DNA of 64,000 nt from Paenibacillus tianmuensis (lineage in GTDB: Bacteria > Bacillota > Bacilli > Paenibacillales > NBRC-103111). Under the pieces are notes generated by a model that was not told where the DNA came from, did no database searches, and saw nothing but the letters and a program-made list of their open reading frames with translations. Both the position numbers and the translations under genes were made by a program. Location: assembly GCF_900100345.1 (NCBI RefSeq), contig NZ_FMTT01000015.1, positions 1 through 64,000 on the forward strand, in the 5' to 3' direction. Of this stretch, positions 8,185-16,137 are shown piece by piece (within the stretch, counting starts at the first letter, position 1; every line of letters starts with the position of its first letter).

Positions 8185-9222
8185 TTAAGTCGATGCGTTC
8201 AGAAGTGAAGGATAGCGAATCCGCTGCCCGCTGCGGGACGATTCGTAAATGTCCGTCACGAGCCGGAGCGCTTTGTAGCCCTCGGGCCCGTTCAGCGGGT
8301 AAGGCCTTCCCTCCAGTACATGCTCGTAAAAATCGCGGATTTGGTAGCCGTGGCTGACGCCCCAGTACGATTTTTCCCCAAGATCGTTCGGCACCGGCTC
8401 GCTCAGAACCGCCGAAGTGCCGTTTTGATGCAAAAACAACGTATCGCCCAGCAAATGCAGCCGTCCTTGCTCGAACACCAGCTCCACCTCCACCGGGGAG
8501 TTGACGCCGTACGCATTCGTCGCATAAAACACCGCCGTCGCGCCGCTGGCAAATACCAAATGGGCATGCGCGGAATCTTCGACTTCGATGACGCCTTCGA
8601 GCGCATCGGTCGAAATCGAGCCCTTGATGCTCTCTACCTCGCCGCCGAACCATTGCAGTAAATCGAGCGTATGAATCGCTTGGTTAATGAGCACGCCGCC
8701 GCCCTCCGTCGCCCAGCGCCCCTTCCATGCGGTTTCGTAATACTGCGGACTACGGTGCCAGGTCACGATGCCTTTCATGCAGAGCAGCTTGCCGAGCTCC
8801 CCCGACTCGATCGCTTGCTTCATACGGACGGAAGCGGGATTGTACCGGTTCTGGAAAATGACGCCGAGCTGCACGTTCGTATGCTTCGCTGCCGCCTCCA
8901 GCATCGTGCGCGCCGACGCTTTGTTCTCGGCCATCGGCTTCTCCGTCAGCACATGCTTGTCTGCCGCCAGTGCATCGACCGTCATGGGAGCATGCAGATC
9001 ATGGCCTGTGCATATGTGGATGACGTCGATATCGCTGCGCTTCAGCATGTCGCGGTAATCCGCGTAATAATCGCAGCCGTACCGCTGCGCCGTTTGCCGC
9101 CCGACCGTTTCGTTCGTATCGACAACCGCCTTCAAATCGGCCAAGCCGAGCTTGGCAATCGCTTGCAAATGAACGCCGGCAATCGCGCCGCAGCCGATCA
9201 GAGCCGTACCTAAACGTTTCAC
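8185..9222 (-). CDS. Gfo/Idh/MocA-family NAD(P)-dependent oxidoreductase
   Basis: 345 residues. The N-terminal Rossmann domain opens with ALIGCGAIAGVH and has the family motif EKPMAENKASA (about 95-105), where the Lys is the usual catalytic/cofactor residue. The C-terminal alpha/beta domain contains GGGVLINQAIHTLDLLQWF, the typical GG..x..x.H.xD helix with the substrate-site His. These enzymes oxidise or reduce sugar-like substrates; the actual one is not predictable here. A GTG at 9222 is chosen because TAGGTGA lies 6-7 bases upstream; a GTG at 9231 falls inside that ribosome site. No sugar genes are adjacent, so the pathway is unknown. Confidence 0.88.
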   Translation of the reverse strand: MKRLGTALIGCGAIAGVHLQAIAKLGLADLKAVVDTNETVGRQTAQRYGCDYYADYRDMLKRSDIDVIHICTGHDLHAPMTVDALAADKHVLTEKPMAENKASARTMLEAAAKHTNVQLGVIFQNRYNPASVRMKQAIESGELGKLLCMKGIVTWHRSPQYYETAWKGRWATEGGGVLINQAIHTLDLLQWFGGEVESIKGSISTDALEGVIEVEDSAHAHLVFASGATAVFYATNAYGVNSPVEVELVFEQGRLHLLGDTLFLHQNGTSAVLSEPVPNDLGEKSYWGVSHGYQIRDFYEHVLEGRPYPLNGPEGYKALRLVTDIYESSRSGQRIRYPSLLNAST

Positions 9223-9343
9223 AAGGTTCACCTAGTTTCATCAGTGGTAGAGTATCTCATGTTCAAGCGGCTTGTCGGGTTTCCCCCGAGCAGTACCGCA
9301 ACCGATAAAACGAAGCGGAAAAAACACGATGCGCAGCATCCCC

Positions 9344-9778
9344 TCACGTATCAAGAAACCGTTCCCGCACTTCGGAGGGCGGCAGCAAGCAGGAATCGCT
9401 TTTTCCGAAAAAACGGTACCGGTTCGTGGCGATCCAACGATAAACCAAATCCCGCAGCGGCCGTGGAACGACGATAAATGCATAAAGCAAAGGCCACGCC
9501 CCATCCAGCCTGCGAAGCACCCGAAGACCGGCGGTCGAGCGCGTGTACACCCGGCCCTGCTCAAGCAGCACGAACGTATTCAATTCGGCGGGATCGATCC
9601 CGTGCCGCCGCAGCAGGCGACTTCCAGTCTCGGATTGGATGGCGACGAACCGGAAGGCGGCACTTCGATCACGGGGAACAATGAACTGCACGACCCGTTG
9701 GCAAAATCCGCATACCCCGTCGTAAAACACAAGCGGATGCCGCTCCGCTTCCGCATCCTTGCGCGAGCTGTTCTCCAT
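9344..9778 (-). CDS. DCC-family thiol-disulfide oxidoreductase-like protein (DUF393)
   Basis: 144 residues. The signature is YDGVCGFCQRVVQF near residues 19-32: a DxxCxxC motif at the end of the first beta strand, as in the DCC/DUF393 family. The pattern RFVAIQSETGSRLL and the C-terminal WIATNRYRFFG match the family's conserved second half. A thioredoxin-like redox role is assumed from the CxxC; the biological role is not established. It is transcribed with or after the flavin monooxygenase upstream, but a terminator lies between them. Confidence 0.85.
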   Translation of the reverse strand: MENSSRKDAEAERHPLVFYDGVCGFCQRVVQFIVPRDRSAAFRFVAIQSETGSRLLRRHGIDPAELNTFVLLEQGRVYTRSTAGLRVLRRLDGAWPLLYAFIVVPRPLRDLVYRWIATNRYRFFGKSDSCLLPPSEVRERFLDT

Positions 9779-9849
9779 CGCCGTCCAGCCTCCTTCGGCA
9801 AGCCTTACTTTATTCTATTGTACACCATACGTGTTCTTTTGGCGCTTCT

Positions 9850-9897
9850 AAAAAAAGACCGGTTCCGGTAGACGACTTCTGCGCCTCCGGGACCGGT
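9850..9897 (-). terminator. terminator of the flavin monooxygenase gene
   Basis: ACCGGTTCCGG pairs with CCGGGACCGGT. On the minus strand the stem is followed by a run of seven T. Confidence 0.75.
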
Positions 9898-9926
9898 GGT
9901 GGGTGGTAAAACCCCCATCTCACATT

Positions 9927-11150
9927 TCAGTCTTGAAAAGTAAACCGCTCATGAATCGGCACCTTGCCGGACAGACTCAGCATCCTGCGCTGAACCGCCG
10001 CCAGCAGCTTAGTCCGCGTAACCAGGGAGATAACTACCGGCGCAAGCGTTCGAATGAACGGGGTCGAGGCAAAAAACATTCTCGCCGCGCGCGCTTGCAT
10101 TTTGTGCACCGAACGAATTTCGCCGTCCCGCAGCGCTTGAACGCGCCTGAGACGATCCGCGGACACGTCGCCGTCCTGGAGCGCATCGTAAATGACGTCC
10201 GCCGCAATGACGGCCGTAGTGACGGATAAGGATACGCCGACCGCACCGACGGGAGAAGCGCAGTGCGCCGCGTCTCCGATGAGCAGACAGCCGTCCTTGG
10301 CCCACTGCTTGACGTAAAAATCCTTGACCTGCAGCAGCACAAACGGCTTGAAATCGGTCAGCGCTTCGGCAAACTCGCGAAATGCCGGATGCGCGGCAAG
10401 CAGCTCTTGACGGAACGGCTCAATGCCGTGCTGCCGGATCGCCTTCCATTCGCCTGACGGCACGGCAACGCCGACCTGAAGGTAATTTGGGTATTTCGGC
10501 AATATGATATAGCTGTAACCGTCGGTAATCTTCATCCTCAACTCGTCGCCCCAATCAGCAGGCTTCGGGACGGTGAACCAGACGAGGTCGCCCGCGAGGT
10601 GCTCGTATTCCATCTCAAACCCGCCAAGCCGGCTGACCGCCGAGAAGCGGCCGTCCGCTCCGACCGTGACGCGGGCGCGTACCTCCAGCGTCCCTTCGGG
10701 TGTCTGGGCAACTGCTCCGGTGACCCGCTCTCCCTCGTAGCGCAGCTCCTTCACTGCGGCATGAAACAGCAGCTCGAAGGAAGGCAAGGCCTTCGCTTTG
10801 TCGTAAAGCGCTTGCAGCAGAATAGGCTGCGGCATCCAGAGCGCATACGGGATTTCCTCGGAGATGTTGTCGAAGCTGAACTCACCGAGCCGCTTGTTTT
10901 TGTAATAAAGAGCGCCTTTGCGCACCTTCGACGAGGGGAACGATTCGATGTAGCTCCGCAAATTCACCTGCTCCAGCAGCTGCAGAAAACGCGGCTGAAG
11001 CACCTCCCCGCGATATTCGCGGTCAAAGTTGTCATGACTTTCAAGCACAACGACATCGACGCCCGCTTTGGCCAACAGCATGCCGAGAATGAGTCCGGCC
11101 GGGCCGCCTCCCGCAATACAAACGTCTTTTTCCATCACGCGATGAACCAT
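9927..11150 (-). CDS. FAD-dependent monooxygenase (PHBH/UbiH-like)
   Basis: 407 residues. The N-terminal FAD-binding motif DVCIAGGGPAGLILGMLLA sits at about 8-26. The GADGRFSAVSR segment (DG motif, about 165) and GCLLIGDAAHCASPVGAVG (GD motif, about 290) are the three signatures of class A flavoprotein hydroxylases. The C-terminal tail is basic and helical. The substrate is probably an aromatic or polyketide-like compound, but this cannot be told. The start at 11150 is chosen because GGAGG lies 9 bases upstream; longer versions would read through the operator and promoter. A strong promoter with a perfect palindromic operator lies just upstream, so the gene is probably repressed until an inducer is present. 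Confidence 0.9.
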   Translation of the reverse strand: MVHRVMEKDVCIAGGGPAGLILGMLLAKAGVDVVVLESHDNFDREYRGEVLQPRFLQLLEQVNLRSYIESFPSSKVRKGALYYKNKRLGEFSFDNISEEIPYALWMPQPILLQALYDKAKALPSFELLFHAAVKELRYEGERVTGAVAQTPEGTLEVRARVTVGADGRFSAVSRLGGFEMEYEHLAGDLVWFTVPKPADWGDELRMKITDGYSYIILPKYPNYLQVGVAVPSGEWKAIRQHGIEPFRQELLAAHPAFREFAEALTDFKPFVLLQVKDFYVKQWAKDGCLLIGDAAHCASPVGAVGVSLSVTTAVIAADVIYDALQDGDVSADRLRRVQALRDGEIRSVHKMQARAARMFFASTPFIRTLAPVVISLVTRTKLLAAVQRRMLSLSGKVPIHERFTFQD

Positions 11151-11190
11151 CGTTATCGCCTCCGTTTGTGCGAAGATCGTGACTTCAACC

Positions 11191-11214
11191 AAAAATGAGT
11201 GATCACTCATTTTT
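11191..11214 (-). promoter_or_regulatory. 24-bp perfect palindrome, TetR-type operator
   Basis: The half-site AAAAATGAGTGA is followed directly by its exact reverse complement. It lies at about +2 to +25 of the predicted transcript, a classic repressor position. Length and symmetry suit TetR-family dimers. No TetR gene is adjacent; the next gene is an AraC-type regulator. Confidence 0.75.
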
Positions 11215-11222
11215 GTGATTTC

Positions 11223-11252
11223 AGTATACTCCGCCCTCTGACCTTGCGTCAA
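11223..11252 (-). promoter_or_regulatory. sigma-A promoter of the flavin monooxygenase
   Basis: On the minus strand: -35 TTGACG (11247-11252), 18-base spacer, -10 TATACT (11223-11228). It is one of the best-matching promoters in the window. Confidence 0.78.
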
Positions 11253-11266
11253 TCGAGAGCTGTCGC

Positions 11267-12049
11267 CTACCGTTTCTTTTCCCGTTCGTCCATGTAGAGG
11301 GAAGGCTTCTCGCCCGTGATCCGTTTGAAGATGCGCTGAAAATACGACTGGTCGCAGTAGCCCAGATGGTCGGCGATATCGCCGATCGTCAGCTCCGAAT
11401 GCCGGAGCAAATACTTGGACGCTTCGATCCGCAGCGCATGAACGTATTCCCCGATCGTTTGCCCAGTCGTTTCTTTGAAGATCGTTGCCGCATAAGCGGG
11501 ACTTTTGCCGATGAACCGGCCGAGCTCTTCCTTCGTTACTTTTTCCCGGTAATGCTCTTGTACATACTTTTTCATCTGGGCGGTCTGCGTGCTCTTGGCA
11601 TCCGGTCTGCGGAAGGCGTCATAGTCCCGATTGAACTCGGCCAGCAGATCGAGCAGAAGGCTAAGACACTTCACCTGGTAATAATCGGGCCGGTCCGTCC
11701 ATTGCGCATGCAGCTTCTTCATCAACCGCAGCAGCAGGTCCATATTTCTCGGCTTAAACACAATCGGCCCGGCTTCGTCCAGCACCGGCAGCCAGCCCGC
11801 TTCCGGCTCTGCGGTGAACTCGACGCGGTATTTCTCGTGAGCGACGGTCGGAATGCTCTTGGCGTAAAACGGCACGTCGCGCGGCACAAACAGCACGTCG
11901 CCTTTTTCCATTACAATCTTCTCGTGGCGGACCCAGTAGCAGCATTTCCCGTAGGCCACGGCATGAAGCGAATAGGTTGCGGGGTTGTCCTCGCAGTCGA
12001 TGTTCCACCCGTGCCCCAAATCGTGCGCCGAAGCCATGAGCCGAATCAT
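11267..12049 (-). CDS. AraC-family transcriptional regulator
   Basis: 260 residues. The N-terminal half (about 1-145) is a cupin-like sensing domain (HGWNIDCEDNPATYSLHAVAYG; GDVLFVPRDVPFYAKS). The C-terminal 100 residues carry two helix-turn-helix motifs: KEELGRFIGKSPAYAATIFKE and IGDIADHLGYCDQSYFQRIFK, the latter with the family signature ending in TGEKPSLYM. An AAGGAGG site precedes the ATG. It is divergent from pyruvate kinase and lies upstream of the flavin monooxygenase. The effector is unknown, though cupin-AraC proteins of this sort commonly sense sugars. Confidence 0.9.
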   Translation of the reverse strand: MIRLMASAHDLGHGWNIDCEDNPATYSLHAVAYGKCCYWVRHEKIVMEKGDVLFVPRDVPFYAKSIPTVAHEKYRVEFTAEPEAGWLPVLDEAGPIVFKPRNMDLLLRLMKKLHAQWTDRPDYYQVKCLSLLLDLLAEFNRDYDAFRRPDAKSTQTAQMKKYVQEHYREKVTKEELGRFIGKSPAYAATIFKETTGQTIGEYVHALRIEASKYLLRHSELTIGDIADHLGYCDQSYFQRIFKRITGEKPSLYMDEREKKR

Positions 12050-12227
12050 TTTTCCGCGCCTCCTTCACAAGATGATCAAACTATTTTACAAAAAGTGTAC
12101 TATATTTCATAGTCCAACGGCAATTTTTTCGTTACAATACATTCATTACAGACATCATGCACCTGCCCGGAAATTCGGAGATGACGGAATCCCGGATGTC
12201 CGGACAAGCCGAAGGAGAATGAGACCC

Positions 12228-13655
12228 ATGCGAAAAACGAAAATTGTATGTACGATTGGCCCGTCCTGCGAGACGGTGGAGCAGTTGAAAAAGCTGATTG
12301 AGGCGGGGATGAATGTCGCCCGGCTGAACTTTGCCCATGGCGAGCCGGCCGAGCACAGCAGCCGCATTGCAAATATCCGGCAAGCCGGGAAAGAGCTGAA
12401 CCGGCCCATTGCCATTATGATCGATATCAAAGGCCCCGAAATCCGCACCGGCAAGCTGCTTGAAGCCTCGTGCACGCTGAAGCAAAACGAGCAGGTCGTG
12501 CTGACGACCGAGCCGATTCTCGGGGACGGGCAGCGCATTCCCGTATCGTATCCGGACCTCCCGAAGGATGTGTCCGTCGGTACGTCCATCCTGATCGACG
12601 ACGGGCTGATCGAGCTGAAGGTGGAAGAAATCGCTGGCACGGAAATCCGCTGCCGGATCTTGAACGGCGGTGTCCTGAAGGCGCGCAAAGGCGTCAACCT
12701 TCCCGGCGTGAGCACCTCGCTTCCCGGCGTGACGGAGCGGGATATTGAGCACATCCGTTTCGGGGTGCGGGAAGGCATCGACATGATCGCGATGTCGTTC
12801 GTCCGCAAAGCGGCTGACGTGCTGGAAGTGCGGCATCTTCTGGAGCAATACGGAGCGCCCGACATTCAAATTATTTCGAAAATCGAAAATCTGGAAGGCG
12901 TCGACAATCTGGATGAAATTCTGGAAGCTTCGGACGGCTTGATGGTAGCACGCGGGGATTTGGGTGTGGAAATTCCAGTCGAAGACGTGCCTATCATTCA
13001 AAAGCAGATGATCCAAAAGTGCAACCGGGCCGGCAAGCCGGTCATTACGGCGACGCATATGCTCGACTCGATGCAAAACAATCCGCGTCCGACCCGGGCG
13101 GAAGCAAGCGACGTCGCCAACGCCGTGCTCGACGGCTCCGACGCCGTGATGCTGTCCGGGGAAACGGCCTCGGGCAAATATCCGGTGGAATCGGTCGCCA
13201 CGATGGCGCGCATTGCCGAGCAGACCGAATCGTCGCCGGATTACGGCAAGTTCAAGCTGGGCCACGTGCTGGTCCGCAGCAGCGTGACCGAGGCGATCAG
13301 CCAGGCTGTCGTCGGTTCGGCCGACGATCTGAACGCCAAGGCGATTCTGACCTCCACCGCGACCGGCTTCACCGCTCGCATGGTTTCCAAATATCGTCCT
13401 GACGCTCCGATCGTAGCGATCACGCCGAACGAGACGGTCATGCGGAATTTGAATTTGGTTTGGGGCGTCGTCCCGATCCTGGGCGAACCGGTCAGCTCGA
13501 CGGACGAGCTGTTCTCCTCTGTCGTCAGCCGCGGAGTAAAAGAAGGCTTGCTGGAAGCCGACGATCTGGTCGTTATAACGGCCGGGGTACCTCTCGGAAG
13601 CACGGGCACGACCAACCTCATCAAGATCCAGCATGTGTCCGATTTGATGAATTAA
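12228..13655 (+). CDS. pyk: pyruvate kinase, short form
   Basis: 475 residues; converts phosphoenolpyruvate and ADP to pyruvate and ATP. Signatures include KIVCTIGPS at the N-terminus, NFAHG, MIDIKGPEIRTG, the active-site block IQIISKIENLEGVDN, MVARGDLGVEIP and PRPTRAEASDVANAVLDGSD with MLSGETA. The C-terminal allosteric domain is present but the extra PEP-utiliser-like domain of most Bacillus Pyk proteins (about 110 residues) is absent, so length matches the 470-residue enzymes. An AAGGAG site is 10 bases before ATG 12228; an ATG at 12219 is too close. Paenibacillus genomes often hold a second, longer pyk elsewhere, so this may be a paralogue. It stands alone, with a strong terminator. Confidence 0.95.
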   Translation: MRKTKIVCTIGPSCETVEQLKKLIEAGMNVARLNFAHGEPAEHSSRIANIRQAGKELNRPIAIMIDIKGPEIRTGKLLEASCTLKQNEQVVLTTEPILGDGQRIPVSYPDLPKDVSVGTSILIDDGLIELKVEEIAGTEIRCRILNGGVLKARKGVNLPGVSTSLPGVTERDIEHIRFGVREGIDMIAMSFVRKAADVLEVRHLLEQYGAPDIQIISKIENLEGVDNLDEILEASDGLMVARGDLGVEIPVEDVPIIQKQMIQKCNRAGKPVITATHMLDSMQNNPRPTRAEASDVANAVLDGSDAVMLSGETASGKYPVESVATMARIAEQTESSPDYGKFKLGHVLVRSSVTEAISQAVVGSADDLNAKAILTSTATGFTARMVSKYRPDAPIVAITPNETVMRNLNLVWGVVPILGEPVSSTDELFSSVVSRGVKEGLLEADDLVVITAGVPLGSTGTTNLIKIQHVSDLMN

Positions 13656-13665
13656 AATAAACGCC

Positions 13666-13730
13666 AAGGGATGACAAGCGTCCGCGTGTCGAGGCTCAGC
13701 CTGCCGACGGTCGCCGTCATCCCTTTTTTT
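13666..13730 (+). terminator. terminator of pyk
   Basis: AAGGGATGAC pairs with GTCATCCCTT across an inner loop and is followed by a run of T. Confidence 0.85.
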
Positions 13731-13780
13731 AAACCGATCCGCTCGCTCAAGCGGGATCTTGCTTTTGCTTCATCGAATGA

Positions 13781-14572
13781 CTAAAGCTTCGCCGTAAACG
13801 CAAGGACCGCCTGCGCCAGCTCGCCCGGAGCTTCCATCATACTCATATGGCCGGCCCCGTCAATCTGGCGGCGCTGAAAAGTCTCCTTGTCGACGGAGAA
13901 CGTACGCTGCGGCGGAATGATCTGATCGCCCGTTCCGGCGACAAGCAGCACCGGCACCTGCGCTGCGGACAATACGGCATTGCGGTCCGGCCGCTGCCGC
14001 ATCCCTTCCAGCGTACGGACCGCGCCTTCCGCGCTGGTGCCCAGCCCGATCTCCTTCGCTTTGCGCACCGCCTCCGGCATCGTCTCCCAATGGGCCGGAG
14101 CAAACAGCTTCGGGATCAATCCTTCGATAAACGCCGGCAGCCCTTGCTCCCGGATCGTCTCCATTGCCTTCAGCCGGCCTTCCTTGCCCTTCTCGTCGTC
14201 CGGAAACGCGGTCGAATGAAGCAAGCCGAACGCGAGAAGCTTGCCCTCATGCTTCTCAGCCAGCGCGAGCGTCACGTACCCACCCAGCGAATGGCCGAGC
14301 ACGACCGAACGGCCGATATTCAATCGGTCGATTAACGCGGCGATATCGTCGGCCATCGCCTCCATCGTATACGTCCCTTCGGGGGCGTCGGATGCGCCGT
14401 GCCCGCGCAGATCCGGTATAATCAACCGGCAGCGGCCTTCGAGCAGCGGCGCGACTTCGTCATAATAGGCCGAGCTCCCGCAAAAGCCGTGAAGCAAAAT
14501 GACAGGCGTTCCTTGTCCCCGATCGATGTAGGCCAGCCTCGCGCCGTTTACGTCCGCATACCGCTTGTCCAT
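13781..14572 (-). CDS. alpha/beta fold hydrolase
   Basis: 263 residues, cytoplasmic (no signal peptide). The oxyanion motif HGFCGSS is near residue 28, DLRGHGASD near 55, and the nucleophile elbow GHSLGGY near residue 93. A late acidic residue (AGTGDQIIP) and the catalytic His in GAGHMSMMEAP complete the triad pattern. The layout is that of the small esterase/haloperoxidase/lactonase group; the substrate cannot be predicted. An AGAGGAG ribosome site lies 9 bases upstream of the ATG. It converges with pyk. Confidence 0.88.
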   Translation of the reverse strand: MDKRYADVNGARLAYIDRGQGTPVILLHGFCGSSAYYDEVAPLLEGRCRLIIPDLRGHGASDAPEGTYTMEAMADDIAALIDRLNIGRSVVLGHSLGGYVTLALAEKHEGKLLAFGLLHSTAFPDDEKGKEGRLKAMETIREQGLPAFIEGLIPKLFAPAHWETMPEAVRKAKEIGLGTSAEGAVRTLEGMRQRPDRNAVLSAAQVPVLLVAGTGDQIIPPQRTFSVDKETFQRRQIDGAGHMSMMEAPGELAQAVLAFTAKL

Positions 14573-14598
14573 GGTGAACCACTCCTCTTTTTTCGCAC

Positions 14599-14630
14599 GC
14601 TATCGATAGATAGCTTTTAAGGGTATTATA
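14599..14630 (-). promoter_or_regulatory. -10 element and small inverted repeat before the 14572 hydrolase
   Basis: TATAAT (minus strand, 14625-14630), then GCTATC-GATA-GATAGC (14599-14614) just downstream of the expected start. The inverted repeat could be an operator. The -35 is weak. Confidence 0.45.
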
Positions 14631-14692
14631 CCCGTTTTTACCCGGGAATTTCCGCCTTGAATCTGAAGCGGCGCCAAGAGAAGCGGCAGCAC

Positions 14693-14744
14693 GAAAAAGA
14701 ACCGGATGTCCGCTCCCCCGACGGGGATTGGCGGACATCCGGTT
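14693..14744 (-). terminator. terminator of the SLH/PrcB-like gene
   Basis: A 14-base perfect stem (AACCGGATGTCCGC with its complement), followed on the minus strand by CTTTTT. Confidence 0.85.
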
Positions 14745-14764
14745 CCTGGCGGCGCTCAGGCCGC

Positions 14765-15706
14765 TTAGGATTGCGGATTGGCCGGGCTGACGCTCGTCGA
14801 AGCAGCAGGCTCGGCTACCGGTTTATATTTGGACGATACGTACGTTTCCGCTGTCGGCTCGGTAATCGCCTGGGTGTTCATGCTGCCCGGCTTCGGATCG
14901 CTTAAGGTGTACGTAATCACTGCCCTGCCGTCCGCTTCGAACCGGATGCCGCTAATCGCGATACCGTAGCCGCCGGTCGGCTTCTCGCCGCGGGACAGTA
15001 TGACTTTGTTCACGCCGTCGTTCACTTTTTCTACCGTTACTTGAACGTCTTCCTGCGGTGCCGGCTTTGGCGCATTCGCGTGCGATTCGACGAACTTGAT
15101 CGCGCTATGCAGCCAGACGGCCGCCTCGCCGCGGGTCAACTCCCGCCTTGGATAAAACTTCGCATCCTCTCCCAATTTGATCAGCTTGTGCAGCACCATC
15201 CGCTGCACGCTGCCGCTCACCTTCGGATCGATCTCGTCCTGATCGGCGAAGACGACGGCCATGTTGACGACAGGATACATCCCTTTCGTATCGATCGCAT
15301 GGATCAGCAGATCCGCGTACTGCTCGCGGGTAATCGTGCCGTTCGGGTCGACATCCTTCGGAATCGGCAGGCCGTTCAATTGGGCGATTACGAAAGACTC
15401 GGCGTACCACGCGTCATCCGGAACGTTCGTATAGTAGTCCGAAGCTTCGGGCTTCTTGATGAAGCGCATCTCATCGATATTCAAATTCAACCCTTTGACC
15501 ATCATATGAACGGTTTGCGCATAGCTGGCTTTTCCCATCGGGACAAAATGCTCGCCGTCCACTCCGCTGACGATTCCGCGCTGCTTCAATGCCATGATCG
15601 GCTCCTTCTGATCGGCGCTCAGATCGTTAAATGCCAAGGCCGAACCGGCTGCCAAGCTGCCGAACAGCGCCGCCGCCGACAGGAATGCCACTGTTTTTTT
15701 CATCAT
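14765..15706 (-). CDS. secreted S-layer-homology protein with PrcB-like C-terminal domain
   Basis: 313 residues. Signal peptide MMKKTVAFLSAAALFGSLAAG with likely cleavage after ALA (about 25). Three SLH-type repeats follow (about 27-75, 85-135 and 145-195), recognisable by AWYAESFVIAQLNGL, TREQYADLLIHAI and LTRGEAAVWLHSAIKFV. A linker leads to a C-terminal domain (about 205-285) with VTVEKVNDGVNKVILSRG and EKPTGGYGIAI. This domain resembles the protease-complex PrcB C-terminal family (G-x-x-P-T-G-G-Y core). The SLH part would hold the protein to cell-wall pyruvylated polymer. A GAAAGGTGG site supports the start at 15706. Function of the PrcB-like domain is unknown in this context. Confidence 0.83.
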   Translation of the reverse strand: MMKKTVAFLSAAALFGSLAAGSALAFNDLSADQKEPIMALKQRGIVSGVDGEHFVPMGKASYAQTVHMMVKGLNLNIDEMRFIKKPEASDYYTNVPDDAWYAESFVIAQLNGLPIPKDVDPNGTITREQYADLLIHAIDTKGMYPVVNMAVVFADQDEIDPKVSGSVQRMVLHKLIKLGEDAKFYPRRELTRGEAAVWLHSAIKFVESHANAPKPAPQEDVQVTVEKVNDGVNKVILSRGEKPTGGYGIAISGIRFEADGRAVITYTLSDPKPGSMNTQAITEPTAETYVSSKYKPVAEPAASTSVSPANPQS

Positions 15707-16041
15707 AATCAAGAACCACCTTTCGCTGGTTATTCCAAAGTTATTTACTAGACGGACGGAGCCTGTCCAAGGTTGCAGGAAAGCCGATTCAGCAGCGCCC
15801 ATTTCGAGGCATGTTCCGAAAAATGACGCATAAGCTGTGATAGATACCGCGCCGCTTTATCTGCCCGTCCCCGGTACGAATCCGTACAATGACCGCTGTT
15901 GACGAATAAATATTCGGAAAACACCCTTTTCCCCGTTCCCATCCGGAGAGGACTGTGCTACTATGAGGGGTATGCCGGCTGGAAAATTGTCGTATTTTGT
16001 ATTTTTTTGAAGAATCGTCTCTAAAAATATTCCCCTGCATA

Positions 16042-16071
16042 TTGACCGTTTATGAAAAAGAATGGTAAAGT
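16042..16071 (+). promoter_or_regulatory. promoter of the 16.1-19.8 kb sugar importer
   Basis: -35 TTGACC (16042-16047), 18-base spacer, -10 TAAAGT (16066-16071). The remaining part of the 431-base gap on the left (15707-16041) shows nothing I can call. Confidence 0.7.
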
Positions 16072-16085
16072 ATTAATCGCCTACT

Positions 16086-16100
16086 AATTCCATTGGAATT
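16086..16100 (+). promoter_or_regulatory. 15-bp perfect palindrome, likely operator
   Basis: AATTCCA-T-TGGAATT, about 8-22 bases into the predicted transcript. It is placed to bind a repressor of the importer operon; no regulator gene is adjacent. Confidence 0.55.
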
Positions 16101-16137
16101 ATATAATTATAATGATTCGGGGGAGGAACTCATCATC

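Noticed and set aside
9241-9328. 29-32 codon minus-strand frame right after the DCC-family gene (MLRIVFFPLRFIG...)
   Set aside because: The start is immediately next to a GAGGGG with no spacing, and the peptide matches nothing I know. It could be a remnant but cannot be supported.
12132-13667. A 511-codon open frame on the minus strand opposite pyruvate kinase
   Set aside because: It is the codon-position shadow of pyk in GC-rich sequence. No ribosome site, and the composition is rich in Arg/His/Asp without a recognisable domain.
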